Shown piece by piece: positions 1 to 8,274 of a stretch of 32,341 nt of DNA. Made by a program: the position numbers and the translations under genes. The notes below the pieces were generated by a model. That model was not told where the DNA came from and made no database searches. It worked only from the letters and a program-made list of their open reading frames with translations. This DNA is from Clostridia bacterium (GTDB lineage Bacteria; Bacillota; Clostridia; Acetivibrionales; DSM-2933), in the NCBI GenBank assembly GCA_026416815.1, contig JAOAEJ010000005.1, positions 1 through 32,341 of the forward strand. The letters are read 5' to 3'. Each line of letters opens with the position of its first letter. Position 1 is the first letter of the stretch.

Positions 1-171
1 AGAAGGGCGATCTACGACTCCTCCTACCGTGCTTTGTAGTTTACCTTCCCCTCAAGACTAAGATAGCATTTTGGTGAAAGTCGCGCACCATTTTTTCATT
101 ACTATTTGTGCCGCCAGCGACAGCGGCGGAATGGAGATTTATATGAGAAAGTTGTTAAAACAATACGAAAA
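1..171. other. Unassigned window-edge fragment, possibly the end of a mobile element
   Basis: The first ~130 bases are clearly richer in G+C than the AT-rich DNA that follows. A plus-strand frame is open from the edge and ends at TAG 37-39; only 12 residues are visible, too few to identify. A small GC-rich inverted repeat (CCGCC 111-115, GGCGG 125-129) lies between this and the end of the minus-strand DUF362 gene, without a T run. The composition and the short frame would fit the end of an insertion sequence, but no family is recognised. Confidence 0.25.
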
Positions 172-1323
172 TTACACTTTATTCTTAAAGAAAAATTTCC
201 TTATAAATGGAACTTTTAAATGAATAGCACTTTCAGGGCAAAGTTCCTGGCAGCAGTAGCATCTTATACACTTTCTATATACATAGGAAGGTGGTACAGT
301 CTTTATTCCGTTATGCCAGTTGACAGCTTTAGGATTGACCGGACACATTTGGACGCATACGCCGCACTTCACACACTTATGGTTTATAATTTTGGGCTTA
401 GGAACCAGTGAATTTCTTATAAATTGAATAAGCCCACCTGCTTTAAAAGGCTTTACCGGTTCCCTCTTAACATTAAAATTTTTATTTATAAAGCTCTCAA
501 GTTCATCCCCCAAAAGCTCTATTTCTTCCGCAGCATATGTACCAAGCCCTGCCTCCGAAGCAAACTTAGTAGTTGGTACGTATTCTGGATTTAAATTAAT
601 CATTCTACATACAGTAGCATCTAGAGCTACCGGGTCGGATGAGAACAAAAGCACATTCATCTTCACAGGGTCACCGCCCCGGGGGCCGTTGCCTTCCATA
701 GCCATAATTCCATCCATTACATATAGCCTGGGCTTAAGGTACATGTTTAAATCAATAAGCATCTTTGAGAAATCATTAACGTTGGGGATTCGTACATGAA
801 ATTCCCCTTTAAGATGTCCAGGGACACATCCAAATTGGTTTTTTATACTTCCGGTAAACCTTGAAAATCCATGAGCTTTCAACTTTGATATACTTATTAA
901 TCCATCACTTTCCAGCACACCTTTGGCAATTGTAAACATTTTATTTTGTATAGCTTGTTCAAAGTATATTACCTCACCGGAATCAAACTCAGCCATTTCT
1001 ATACCTAATTCTTCAGCTGCTGCTGCAATACCGCATTTTTTAGCTGCTAGCTTTGGATTATGTAGTGCCGGAGAATCACCATAGGTTAATTTAACGTCTA
1101 TATCCTTAAACACCTCAGCAACAGCTTTGAATACTGCTGGGTGTGTTGTAGCACACCTTTCAGGGAGGTCTGCGGTAAGAATATTTGGCTTTAAAACAAT
1201 TTTTTCACCTAGGTTAACAAAAGCTAGCGGACCACCTATCAGCTCTATACCTCTTTTTACCGCTGCTTTAACTGCACTATATTCATAGCTTTCACATTTT
1301 ATAATTGCTACTTTAGACATCAT
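172..1323 (-). CDS. DUF362 domain protein with two C-terminal 4Fe-4S ferredoxin clusters
   Basis: A 383-residue protein. Residues ~5-290 form a DUF362 domain, including the segment GDSPALHNPK near 82 and the HGFSRFTGSIKN segment near 151. The C-terminus carries two bacterial ferredoxin motifs CxxCxxCxxxC: Cys317/320/323/327 and Cys352/355/358/362, so it should bind two [4Fe-4S] clusters. There is no signal peptide or membrane segment, so it is predicted to be cytoplasmic. DUF362-ferredoxin proteins are common in anaerobes; their substrate is not established, and an electron-transfer or redox role is inference. Two ATG codons lie in tandem at the start; GGTGGA about 8 nt upstream can serve either. 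It is transcribed away from the C_GCAxxG_C_C gene, another cysteine-rich redox-type protein, across a 416-bp gap. Confidence 0.85.
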   Translation of the reverse strand: MMSKVAIIKCESYEYSAVKAAVKRGIELIGGPLAFVNLGEKIVLKPNILTADLPERCATTHPAVFKAVAEVFKDIDVKLTYGDSPALHNPKLAAKKCGIAAAAEELGIEMAEFDSGEVIYFEQAIQNKMFTIAKGVLESDGLISISKLKAHGFSRFTGSIKNQFGCVPGHLKGEFHVRIPNVNDFSKMLIDLNMYLKPRLYVMDGIMAMEGNGPRGGDPVKMNVLLFSSDPVALDATVCRMINLNPEYVPTTKFASEAGLGTYAAEEIELLGDELESFINKNFNVKREPVKPFKAGGLIQFIRNSLVPKPKIINHKCVKCGVCVQMCPVNPKAVNWHNGIKTVPPSYVYRKCIRCYCCQELCPESAIHLKVPFIRKFFFKNKV

Positions 1324-1739
1324 ATAAATTATTCCACCATTTTAAATAAAAATAAACAAGCGTTTAACAAAAATATTACCATATGACACAAAAATAATAA
1401 ATAGAAAAAATATAAATTGCGATAATGATATTACAAGGAAAAATTTGATTATCACAATATAACTTAGGGTAACAAATTGCAAAAAATATTTAGTGAGAAC
1501 TTCGTTGTAGATTCTTTTTTGCAATTTATATAGGTACTTATATTAATTAAAATATAGCGAGCATAAATGCTCACGCATGGGATGGTAGATTCATATACAT
1601 ATTGTATTTGTATATATTGTATAATATTCTTTCGGTTGGTATAATTTTATTATAGCAATAAAGTCTGAAACTAAGTATTTATCCTAGTATTCTAGGTATT
1701 GCAGCAGCATTATGAATCGGATAAACAGGGGGAGTACAA
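1324..1739. other. Divergent intergenic region (416 bp) holding repeat copy 1
   Basis: This gap separates the minus-strand DUF362 gene from the plus-strand C_GCAxxG_C_C gene. It holds repeat copy 1 (1410-1531, listed separately) and very AT-rich DNA at 1590-1660 where promoters would be expected, although no good -35/-10 pair stands out. A 14-bp inverted repeat CCTAGTATTCTAGG at 1683-1696 lies 43 bp before the start codon at 1740 and could be an operator; this is only a suggestion. No further gene is visible. Confidence 0.5.
1410..1531. repeat. Tandem-hairpin repeat, copy 1 (MITE-like)
   Basis: A 122-bp unit that recurs in the same orientation at 2179-2299. By eye the copies differ by five substitutions and one 1-nt indel (~95% identity). 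The outer ends are inverted repeats ATATAAATTGC (1410-1420) and GCAATTTATAT (1521-1531). The unit folds as two neighbouring stem-loops: ATTGCGATAAT with ATTATCACAAT on the left (one C-A mismatch in this copy), and AAATTGCAAAA with the TTTTGCAATTT side on the right. It is non-coding in any convincing frame. The size, the inverted ends and the two copies suggest a non-autonomous mobile element; no target-site duplication is evident. Confidence 0.7.
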
Positions 1740-2090
1740 ATGGCCGTAGAAAAAGCGAGAAGTTATTACTTGGGGCAAAACGGATATAGAAGAGTAAATT
1801 GTGCTCAGGCAGTGGTAAGTGCGTTTAAAGAGCACTTCAACATAAGTGATGATATGCTGGAGACTTTTAGGTCATTCGGTGGAGGTAATGCGCCGGAGGG
1901 GGTATGTGGGGCATACTATGCTGTAAGGTGTATGTTAGAAAACAACAACAAGGAAATGATTAAGGATTTTGAAAAATATTTTTTAGACTCTGCAGGAGCT
2001 GTAAAGTGTACAGAGGTAAAGGCTAATAAAAAGCTTTCATGTGTTGGTTGTGTTGAAAAAAGTGCAGAATTTGTGGCGAAATTAATATAA
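1740..2090 (+). CDS. C_GCAxxG_C_C family putative redox-active protein
   Basis: A 116-residue protein with the cysteine pattern of the C_GCAxxG_C_C family (PF09719): NCAQAV with Cys21, then a Gly-rich stretch GGGNAPEGVCGA with Cys56, Cys64 in a helix, Cys90, and a CVGC pair (Cys101, Cys104). The family is annotated as putatively redox-active; no substrate is known. In the core motif the usual G after CGAxx is replaced (CGAYYA), a mild deviation. GGGGGAG 6-12 nt upstream of ATG supports the start. It stands alone between two copies of a 122-bp repeat and is followed by an intrinsic terminator, so it is probably monocistronic. Confidence 0.8.
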   Translation: MAVEKARSYYLGQNGYRRVNCAQAVVSAFKEHFNISDDMLETFRSFGGGNAPEGVCGAYYAVRCMLENNNKEMIKDFEKYFLDSAGAVKCTEVKANKKLSCVGCVEKSAEFVAKLI

Positions 2091-2108
2091 TGTATAACTA
2101 AAATTAGG

Positions 2109-2152
2109 ACAGGCTGGTTTACCAAGCTATTTTGGAGCTAGCCTGTTTTCTT
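2109..2152 (+). terminator. Rho-independent terminator
   Basis: Stem ACAGGCT (2109-2115) with AGCCTGT (2140-2146), followed by a T-rich run (TTTTCTTTC). It lies 18 nt after the C_GCAxxG_C_C gene. Confidence 0.75.
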
Positions 2153-2178
2153 TCTATAAAAATCTTTATCTTTTGCAT

Positions 2179-2299
2179 ATATAAATTGCGATAATGATAT
2201 TACAAGGAAAAATTGATTATCGCAATATAAGTTAAGGTAACAAATTGCAAAAAATACTTAGTGAGAACTTCGTTGTAGATTCTTTTCTGCAATTTATAT
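2179..2299. repeat. Tandem-hairpin repeat, copy 2 (MITE-like)
   Basis: Second copy of the unit at 1410-1531, in the same orientation. Its terminal inverted repeats are ATATAAATTGC (2179-2189) and GCAATTTATAT (2289-2299). In this copy the left hairpin pairs perfectly (ATTGCGATAAT with ATTATCGCAAT), whereas copy 1 has one mismatch, so this copy is closer to the presumed ancestral structure. The two copies form a ~770-bp-spaced direct repeat around the C_GCAxxG_C_C gene. Confidence 0.7.
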
Positions 2300-2535
2300 A
2301 GCTCTATAATAGCAGGAATAATAGTATGAATTGAAGCTGGTGTAGTGCTATATGGTAAGAAATTCATGTTGAAGGTGTACATCTGGTTCCATTTAATAAA
2401 AAAATATTATATAATAATATCTGATAATTGTAAAATTTACTGTAAAAAATCGATAATTGAACTTTAAATATACATTGTGTTAAACACTGAATTTGCGGTA
2501 AAAAAACCGATAGTAATGAGTGGAGGCGAACATAT
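2300..2535. other. Upstream region of the cyclic-di-GMP gene
   Basis: Together with the terminator and repeat copy 2 this makes a 445-bp gap. It contains AT-rich DNA and two related short words, GTAAAAAATCGATAATTG near 2442 and GTAAAAAAACCGATAGTAAT near 2498, plus a small inverted repeat GTGTT-A-AACAC at 2477-2487. A weak promoter TTGAAC (2457-2462), 17 nt, TTAAAC is possible. No cyclic-di-GMP riboswitch signature was recognised and no gene is seen. Confidence 0.35.
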
Positions 2536-5427
2536 ATGTCTCTAAGAAGAAAAACTATGGCAGTAGTCGGATTAACGCTTACCTGCCTTATAATAATCAT
2601 ATACATATTATCACAAACTGTAATGCTAAAGAGTTTTGGTGAGTTGGAGAGCAGGGCACATGTACAGAATGTGGAAACGGTAACAGGAGCACTTAGTAAT
2701 ACTATCTCATCTTATAATGAGAAAGCCTGTGACTGGGCAATATGGGACGATGCTTACCAGTTTGTACAGGATGGCAATAAAGATTTTATAGATACCAACC
2801 TTAATGTAGAAACTTTCATAGGCTTAAGGGTTAATTTTATGCTTTTTGTTAACGAAGCAGGAAATATAGTATACGGCAAAGGAATTGACCTTAAGTCAAA
2901 AAAAGAGATTCCCATTCCGCAAGACTTAAAGAAAAATATATCACCAGGTAATCTTCTTTTGAAACACAAGGATTCTAGGGATATTATATCTGGCTTGATT
3001 ATGCTTTCTGAAAATCCCGCTATGGTTGTATCTCACCCTATAGTAAATAGCGAGAGAGAAGGGCCAATAAAAGGTTCTCTTATTATTGTACGTTTTTTTG
3101 ATTTGGATGAAGTTGTAAGGCTTAGTGCGATAACTCATATGACCTTAAATATATATAGGATGGATAACCGCCAGCACTGGGGACAGATTGAGCGGATAAG
3201 CACTAGTATAACTGAAAAAAAACCAATAGTTATACAGCCAATTGATGAAGGTAATATTGCCGGGTACACCCTGTTAAAGGATATACACCAGCGTCCAGCA
3301 ATAATGCTGAGAGTGGACTGGCCTAGGTTTATATATAGCTACGGCACAGGCACTAGTTGGAATCTAGTTGGAATCATCTTAGTGGTAGGTATAGTTTTTG
3401 GCATTGTAATCAACATTCTTTTAGAGAAGTTGGTTTTGATGCGGATGGGGTATCTTAGCAGAAGGGTAGATGAAATTAGCAAAAGTAATGATTTTTCTGA
3501 TCGGCTATCGATCAAAGGGAAAGACGAACTATCAAGCCTAGCCGGAGCGGTCAATCGGCTGCTGGAAGCTCAGGAATCGCGTATACAGGAGCTTGAAGAG
3601 CGTACTAACGAACTGGAAGAAGCAAGGTCATTTATAGAATCGGTCTTCAATTTAGTAGGAAACGGTATAGGCGTAATCGATATGCAAGGGAATATTTTAA
3701 CCTGTAATAAGGTATGTGCGGATATGTATGGGTACAGTATAGAAGAGGCTATAAACGGTAATATAAAAAACTTATATAAATACGTTGGGGAAGATTACCA
3801 CCTAGAAGCGTATGCAGAGCAGCTTATGAAAAACGAAGTACTGACGCTTGAGTTCGAAAGCCACCGTAGAGATGGTGCTAAGTTTCCATTAGAATCGAAA
3901 GCGACCCTACTTAAGGATAAGAGCGGTAACCCGTCTGCAGTAGTTTTTACAATTGCGGATATAACTCAGCGTAAGAATGCTGAGAAGGTATTGAGGGAAA
4001 GTGAGGAACGGTTTAGGAGTATCTTTGAACAATCACCTATTGGGATTAGTATCTATAATGCTGAGGGAGGGATGCTCCACCAGAATAAAGCTTGCGCAGA
4101 TATATTCGGTGTTTCTCAGGAACAGGTAGTGAATAACTTTAACTTCTTTAAATACACCCACTATATTTCACCGGAAAATAAGATTAGATCCATAAAAAAC
4201 GGTGTATATACAAGTGAAGTTGAATTCAATTTCGATACCCTTAGGAGTGTAGGACTTCAAACTACAAAATCGGGAAAAGCATATCTCCATTGTACAGTAA
4301 CTCCGTTAGGAACTCAGGGGGGTACCCTTTCGGGATATCTTATACAGGTTCAGGATATTACCGAACGAAAAACAGCGGAGAAGGAAATCACATACTTAAG
4401 CTTTCATGATAAACTGACAGGAATCCATAACCGTGCCTACTTTGAACAAGAACTGGAAAGACTGGATAGTGAAAGCGACTTGCCTGTTAGTATCATTATG
4501 GGGGACCTTAATGGTCTAAAGATAGTAAACGATGTATTTGGACATAGTGAGGGAGATAAGCTGCTGGTAAGGATGGCTGATATAATTAAGACAAGCTGCC
4601 GTAAGAAAGATATCGTAGCACGACTAGGTGGAGATGAGTTTGCTATCATTCTTCCAAAAACACCTGAAAAAATTGCTTTAAATATTTGTCAGAGAATCAG
4701 AAATGCATGTAAAAGGTCTGAAGCCGATCCTATACGTCCAAGCATAGCTTTGGGAGTTTCATCAAAGGAAAATTTATCCCAGGAAATAGTCAATGTAATA
4801 AAGGAAGCTGAGGATAGAATGTACCGTCACAAGCTCCTGGAAGACAAGAGTGCAAGAAGTTCAATTATTGCTCTGTTTGAAAAGACACTTTTTGCAAAAA
4901 GCTATGAGACCGAGGAGCATGCACAGAGAATGAGGTTGTTAGCAGTAAAAGTAGGACATGCAGTAGGATTACCAGACAGCAAGATGGATGAATTGACTCT
5001 GCTTGCTGCCCTACATGACATAGGCAAGATAGGGATACCTGATTCCATTCTGTCCAAGCCAGGGCCGTTAAATGATTTGGAATGGGAGGAAATGAAGAAG
5101 CACCCCGAAATCGGCTACCGTATAGCCAAGTCAACTCCGGAGCTTGCACCGATAGCCGATGCCATACTAACTCACCACGAACGTTGGGATGGCTTGGGAT
5201 ACCCCCAGGGACTCAAGGGTGAGGAGATTCAAATGATCTCCAGAATTATCGCGATAGTAGACACCTATGATGTAATGACTCATAAGAGGGCATACAAGGA
5301 GCCTGCCAGCTATCAAGAGGCACTAAATGAAATCAAACGGTGTGCGGGAACACAATTTGACCCGGATTTGGTGAATGTATTTATAGAGGTAGTAAATAGA
5401 GAGCATGAGCAAGGGTGTATCGCATGA
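2536..5427 (+). CDS. Membrane cyclic-di-GMP enzyme: CHASE4-HAMP-PAS-PAS-GGDEF-HD-GYP
   Basis: A 963-residue inner-membrane signalling protein. Visible order: membrane helix ~8-31; extracytoplasmic CHASE4-like sensor ~40-200 with the W-x2-WDDAYxF signature near 67-75; second helix ~275-297; HAMP ~298-345; short coiled coil; PAS ~366-480; PAS ~488-612; GGDEF ~618-770; HD-GYP ~785-955. The diguanylate cyclase motif is intact (GGDEF 698-702) and the inhibitory product site RxxD (RKKD 689-692) sits exactly five residues before it. The phosphodiesterase motif is also intact (HDIGK 828-832, HHERWDGLGYP 880-890). Both synthesis and hydrolysis of cyclic-di-GMP are therefore plausible, switched by an external ligand. 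GGAGG at 2522-2526 supports the ATG. It is apparently monocistronic. A second HD-GYP protein lies at 30454. Confidence 0.93.
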   Translation: MSLRRKTMAVVGLTLTCLIIIIYILSQTVMLKSFGELESRAHVQNVETVTGALSNTISSYNEKACDWAIWDDAYQFVQDGNKDFIDTNLNVETFIGLRVNFMLFVNEAGNIVYGKGIDLKSKKEIPIPQDLKKNISPGNLLLKHKDSRDIISGLIMLSENPAMVVSHPIVNSEREGPIKGSLIIVRFFDLDEVVRLSAITHMTLNIYRMDNRQHWGQIERISTSITEKKPIVIQPIDEGNIAGYTLLKDIHQRPAIMLRVDWPRFIYSYGTGTSWNLVGIILVVGIVFGIVINILLEKLVLMRMGYLSRRVDEISKSNDFSDRLSIKGKDELSSLAGAVNRLLEAQESRIQELEERTNELEEARSFIESVFNLVGNGIGVIDMQGNILTCNKVCADMYGYSIEEAINGNIKNLYKYVGEDYHLEAYAEQLMKNEVLTLEFESHRRDGAKFPLESKATLLKDKSGNPSAVVFTIADITQRKNAEKVLRESEERFRSIFEQSPIGISIYNAEGGMLHQNKACADIFGVSQEQVVNNFNFFKYTHYISPENKIRSIKNGVYTSEVEFNFDTLRSVGLQTTKSGKAYLHCTVTPLGTQGGTLSGYLIQVQDITERKTAEKEITYLSFHDKLTGIHNRAYFEQELERLDSESDLPVSIIMGDLNGLKIVNDVFGHSEGDKLLVRMADIIKTSCRKKDIVARLGGDEFAIILPKTPEKIALNICQRIRNACKRSEADPIRPSIALGVSSKENLSQEIVNVIKEAEDRMYRHKLLEDKSARSSIIALFEKTLFAKSYETEEHAQRMRLLAVKVGHAVGLPDSKMDELTLLAALHDIGKIGIPDSILSKPGPLNDLEWEEMKKHPEIGYRIAKSTPELAPIADAILTHHERWDGLGYPQGLKGEEIQMISRIIAIVDTYDVMTHKRAYKEPASYQEALNEIKRCAGTQFDPDLVNVFIEVVNREHEQGCIA

Positions 5428-5435
5428 TACACCCT
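5412..5435. terminator. 10-bp hairpin overlapping a stop codon, shared by convergent genes
   Basis: AGGGTGTATC (5412-5421) pairs perfectly with GATACACCCT (5426-5435) around a GCAT loop. The last codons and the TGA (5425-5427) of the cyclic-di-GMP gene lie inside it, and the convergent gene ends at 5441, only 13 nt after that stop. No T run follows on either strand, so classic intrinsic termination is uncertain. Confidence 0.5.
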
Positions 5436-5440
5436 CTAAC

Positions 5441-6001
5441 CTAGAAAATCTCCTTAACCAACTCCCACAAAACATCACAAAGCTCACTGTTGCCAATTTC
5501 TATGCCGTATGCATTCCAGCCTGCCCCCTGTTTACCAAGCTCGCAGCCTATTTCATTTGAACTTGCTACAAGGTGAAATTCTCCTGCGCGGAAATTATTC
5601 CTTTGTAAGATATCAATCATTTGACCTATGTTGAGGATTGGCAGACAGGATTCCTTGCTGAAGCAAACAGGCCTTGCAAGCTCATACTCAAAATCAGCCT
5701 CTTCGCTGTCCTCGATATCTTCCTCCGCAGATTCATCTATATTTGATGTATCTTCCTTTTCAGTCGATTCCTCGGGACCATTTGCCGGTGCTGTTATATC
5801 AAAGAGAACCATATGATTCTGATGGTATAACTTAATATCCCCTATTACAAATTCGATTTCCTCATATTCATCTTCCTCAACACTCTTACATACATAAGCT
5901 ACTGCAGTATCGTATTTTTCCGGTATCCACATATGTACCAGGCTTTGTTTCTGGCTGTCGGTAAGCTGAGCCAGTTGTTCTTTTGTTATTTTGAGCTTCA
6001 T
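5441..6001 (-). CDS. Acidic protein of unknown function
   Basis: A 186-residue cytoplasmic protein with no recognised family. The N-terminus (ITKEQLAQLTDSQKQSL) is helical and is followed by a WxPEKYD segment. The middle (~75-108) is a strongly acidic, Glu/Asp/Ser-rich linker. The C-terminal part contains a LPILNIGQMIDILQRN segment and ends in a hydrophobic helix. GCAGGGTGA upstream of the ATG is a reasonable ribosome binding site. It is convergent with the cyclic-di-GMP gene and downstream of the LiaI/LiaF-like gene on the same strand, 76 nt apart, so the two may be co-transcribed. Function not assigned. Confidence 0.7.
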   Translation of the reverse strand: MKLKITKEQLAQLTDSQKQSLVHMWIPEKYDTAVAYVCKSVEEDEYEEIEFVIGDIKLYHQNHMVLFDITAPANGPEESTEKEDTSNIDESAEEDIEDSEEADFEYELARPVCFSKESCLPILNIGQMIDILQRNNFRAGEFHLVASSNEIGCELGKQGAGWNAYGIEIGNSELCDVLWELVKEIF

Positions 6002-6077
6002 ACAAAAATCACCCTGCCTTAATATAAAAATTATTTTACTTGTTTTTTACAGAGAGTAAGCAGACTAAACCTAGCTG

Positions 6078-6575
6078 CTACCTCCTATCCCTATTGCCTG
6101 AGATAATGATTATACCCAATACAATAAGAACAGCAGGAACTATCATGCTGTAATTCAACCAATATAACACCGTACCTAAAAGTATAACAGCAAACGATAC
6201 ACCGGCTATGGTAGATAATATAGCTACAGGTATCAGTAAGCCCTTCTGCCTCCCACCAAATACATAAAGCTGAAATAAACCCACAGCTGGAGCAAGTATG
6301 TATACAGGCCATGTGTACGCTGCAAAATGCCAGCGTGTCAGTGTTTCAAAAAAGAAAAGCAAACCGATAGTAGAAAGTATACCTCCAGGAACAAGTAAGC
6401 CCGGATTTCTTCCGGTCATAAAATAGCTAAACTCGAAAACCAGACCGGGGGCCAGTATGAAAATTGGCCATAGCGTACTCATAGTAAATAGCCTAAGGTC
6501 AAAGATTTGGTTTGCAAGGAAAAGGAACCCCAGGGCAATCAGTATTAACCCAAGAGAACTATTTTTTCTATCCAT
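6078..6575 (-). CDS. LiaI/LiaF-like transmembrane domain protein
   Basis: A 165-residue integral membrane protein with about five or six hydrophobic helices and short Gly- or Trp-containing turns. The repeated pattern (GLILIALGFLFLANQ, then TLWPIFILAPGLVF and TWPVYILAPAVGLF) is typical of the LiaI-LiaF-like transmembrane region found in Gram-positive envelope-stress proteins. It lacks the extracellular C-terminal domain of full LiaF, so it corresponds to the membrane part alone. AAGGAGG placed 6 nt before the ATG fixes the start. No LiaRS-type kinase or regulator adjoins it; a role in envelope stress is inference from the family. Confidence 0.7.
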   Translation of the reverse strand: MDRKNSSLGLILIALGFLFLANQIFDLRLFTMSTLWPIFILAPGLVFEFSYFMTGRNPGLLVPGGILSTIGLLFFFETLTRWHFAAYTWPVYILAPAVGLFQLYVFGGRQKGLLIPVAILSTIAGVSFAVILLGTVLYWLNYSMIVPAVLIVLGIIIISGNRDRR

Positions 6576-6704
6576 AATCAGCCTCCTTACTAAAGTTTAT
6601 TCCAATAAATAAAAATTAAACATAGTTAACCTTAAATAGTACAAACAACTTTAAGAATCACATAAATTTTATTTAAAATATGTAACTTATGTTAACAAAA
6701 AGGT

Positions 6705-6733
6705 TTGAAAACATGTTAATATTATACTATACA
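6705..6733 (+). promoter_or_regulatory. Candidate sigma-A promoter of the vWA lipoprotein gene
   Basis: TTGAAA (6705-6710), 17-nt spacer, TATACA (6728-6733), in a 270-bp divergent gap. The predicted start of transcription is near 6740, giving a leader of about 105 nt before the ATG at 6846. Confidence 0.45.
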
Positions 6734-6845
6734 TAATTAATTTATAAAATAACTATAGATATTAATTTGCACCTTTTAATTTTTGATGGAACAAAAAACA
6801 TATTCTTACGTCAAAATAAGCATATATAAAGAAGGGGGAATTAAT

Positions 6846-8216
6846 ATGGTCGGTTTGGCTGGTGGAAAACTGTTCGGCATTAGACAGGTAGCATATGCAA
6901 TTACTGTTCTGGCTGTACTTTTATTAAGTTTATCCGGTTGCAGCAGTTCAAAAACAGAGGATGTAAAAGCGACTGAAGCTAAGTCTGGTATAGCCGGGCC
7001 CCGTACAGAAGGTACATACGGGTCTAAAGAGAGTGAGTCCAAAGCTGTTGAAGCTAGTGCCGCTAGCACTACAAGTGTGACATTCAGTGAGTCGGTAGAG
7101 GCGGATAAAGCGGGAAGTACATATAAAATGAAGGATGGAGCTGAACGAATTCCGGTAGAACAGGTACAAAACGATGTGAACAAGAAGGAGATAAGTGCTG
7201 GTCAACTGACAGCAGGAGAGTGGAGTGACTTATCAAATTGGGAATTCTGGCTGAATATTTTAAACACTAAAGAATGGTCAGACTACCAAAATAAGTGGCA
7301 GCTTTTCCCTTCTCAGAGGCATACAGTAGTTGTAAAAGACGGTAATAGCTTTGTGAACGACGCAAAGGTATTATTGAAAGCTAAGGATGGGACGGTAATT
7401 TGGGAAGCAAGAACCAACAACAAGGGACAGGCGCATCTCTTTTCAAATATGTTTAAAAAGGGAAGCGGAGATATTTATGACATCACCGTCGAAGCAAACG
7501 GCAGTATGAAGACCCTGAACAATTTCCAGGGTGGGTGGAAAGAACCATCGGAAATTGAAATCATTGGGGGAAAAAGGGAGTCTAAAACTGTGGATATCAT
7601 GTTTGTTTTAGATACTACAGGCTCTATGGGCGACGAACTTGAGTATCTCAAGACTGAACTCAAAAATGTAATCCAAAGAATAAAAGAAGCAAACGATAAC
7701 CAGTTAAATATACGTATCAGCTGTAACTATTATAGGGATGAGGGAGACGAGTATGTTGTCCGGACATTCCCCTTTAGTGAAAATATAGATGAGGTTATAG
7801 GACAAATCAGTCAGCAGAGTGCAAACGGTGGAGGAGACTATGAAGAAGCTGTAGAAAAGGCTCTTGATAATGCTATGAATGAACACCAATGGAGTGATAA
7901 CGCAAAAGCTAGGCTTTTATTTCATGTAATGGATGCACCTCCTCACCACAATCAGGAAACTATGGTTAAAATGCAGAATATATCAAGAAGTGCTTCTGCA
8001 AAAGGAATAAAAATTGTTCCGGTAGCTTCAAGTGGGGTTGATAAAAATACCGAATTCTTACTTCGTTTTCTAGGTCTGTCAACAGGTGGCTCATATGTTT
8101 TTCTCACAAACCACAGCGGTATTGGTGATTCACATATAGAACCTACTATAGGGCAGTATAATGTTGAATACCTGAATAATCTTCTGGTGAGACTGGTGAA
8201 TCAGTATATACAATAG
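6846..8216 (+). CDS. Lipoprotein with von Willebrand factor A domain
   Basis: A 456-residue exported lipoprotein. The frame is open from 6783, but AAGGGGGA just before the ATG at 6846 and the resulting signal peptide favour this start. The lipobox LSGC places the lipidated cysteine at residue 32. Residues ~33-95 are a Ser/Thr/Glu-rich linker; ~145-235 look like a beta-sandwich module; ~247-455 are a vWA domain with a MIDAS motif DTTGS (256-260), so metal-dependent ligand binding is expected at the outer face of the membrane. A conserved GGGDYEEA segment follows near 328. Binding partner unknown. It is divergent from the LiaI/LiaF-like gene and ends at a strong bidirectional hairpin. Confidence 0.85.
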   Translation: MVGLAGGKLFGIRQVAYAITVLAVLLLSLSGCSSSKTEDVKATEAKSGIAGPRTEGTYGSKESESKAVEASAASTTSVTFSESVEADKAGSTYKMKDGAERIPVEQVQNDVNKKEISAGQLTAGEWSDLSNWEFWLNILNTKEWSDYQNKWQLFPSQRHTVVVKDGNSFVNDAKVLLKAKDGTVIWEARTNNKGQAHLFSNMFKKGSGDIYDITVEANGSMKTLNNFQGGWKEPSEIEIIGGKRESKTVDIMFVLDTTGSMGDELEYLKTELKNVIQRIKEANDNQLNIRISCNYYRDEGDEYVVRTFPFSENIDEVIGQISQQSANGGGDYEEAVEKALDNAMNEHQWSDNAKARLLFHVMDAPPHHNQETMVKMQNISRSASAKGIKIVPVASSGVDKNTEFLLRFLGLSTGGSYVFLTNHSGIGDSHIEPTIGQYNVEYLNNLLVRLVNQYIQ

Positions 8217-8220
8217 AATA

Positions 8221-8268
8221 TAAAGAAGCTTAGGGTACAGTATAACTCTAAGCTTCTTTAGCTTCTTT
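8221..8268. terminator. Bidirectional terminator between convergent genes
   Basis: Perfect 13-bp stem TAAAGAAGCTTAG (8221-8233) with CTAAGCTTCTTTA (8248-8260), 14-nt loop, followed by a T-rich segment. It separates the vWA lipoprotein gene from the convergent membrane protein gene. Confidence 0.75.
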
Positions 8269-8274
8269 ATGAAT

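Noticed and set aside
1342..2382. Similar minus-strand reading frames (starting MQKRIYNEVLTKYF) in both repeat copies
   Set aside because: They are translations of the hairpin repeats, lack ribosome binding sites and have low-complexity AT-driven composition; the DNA repeat explains their similarity.
2300..2535. Cyclic-di-GMP riboswitch before the GGDEF-HD-GYP gene
   Set aside because: Neither the GEMM-I nor the class II core sequence is visible; only short AT-rich repeats were found.
6783..6845. Upstream start codons of the vWA lipoprotein frame
   Set aside because: They have no ribosome binding site and would add a charged 21-residue extension before the signal peptide; the ATG at 6846 has AAGGGGGA in place.
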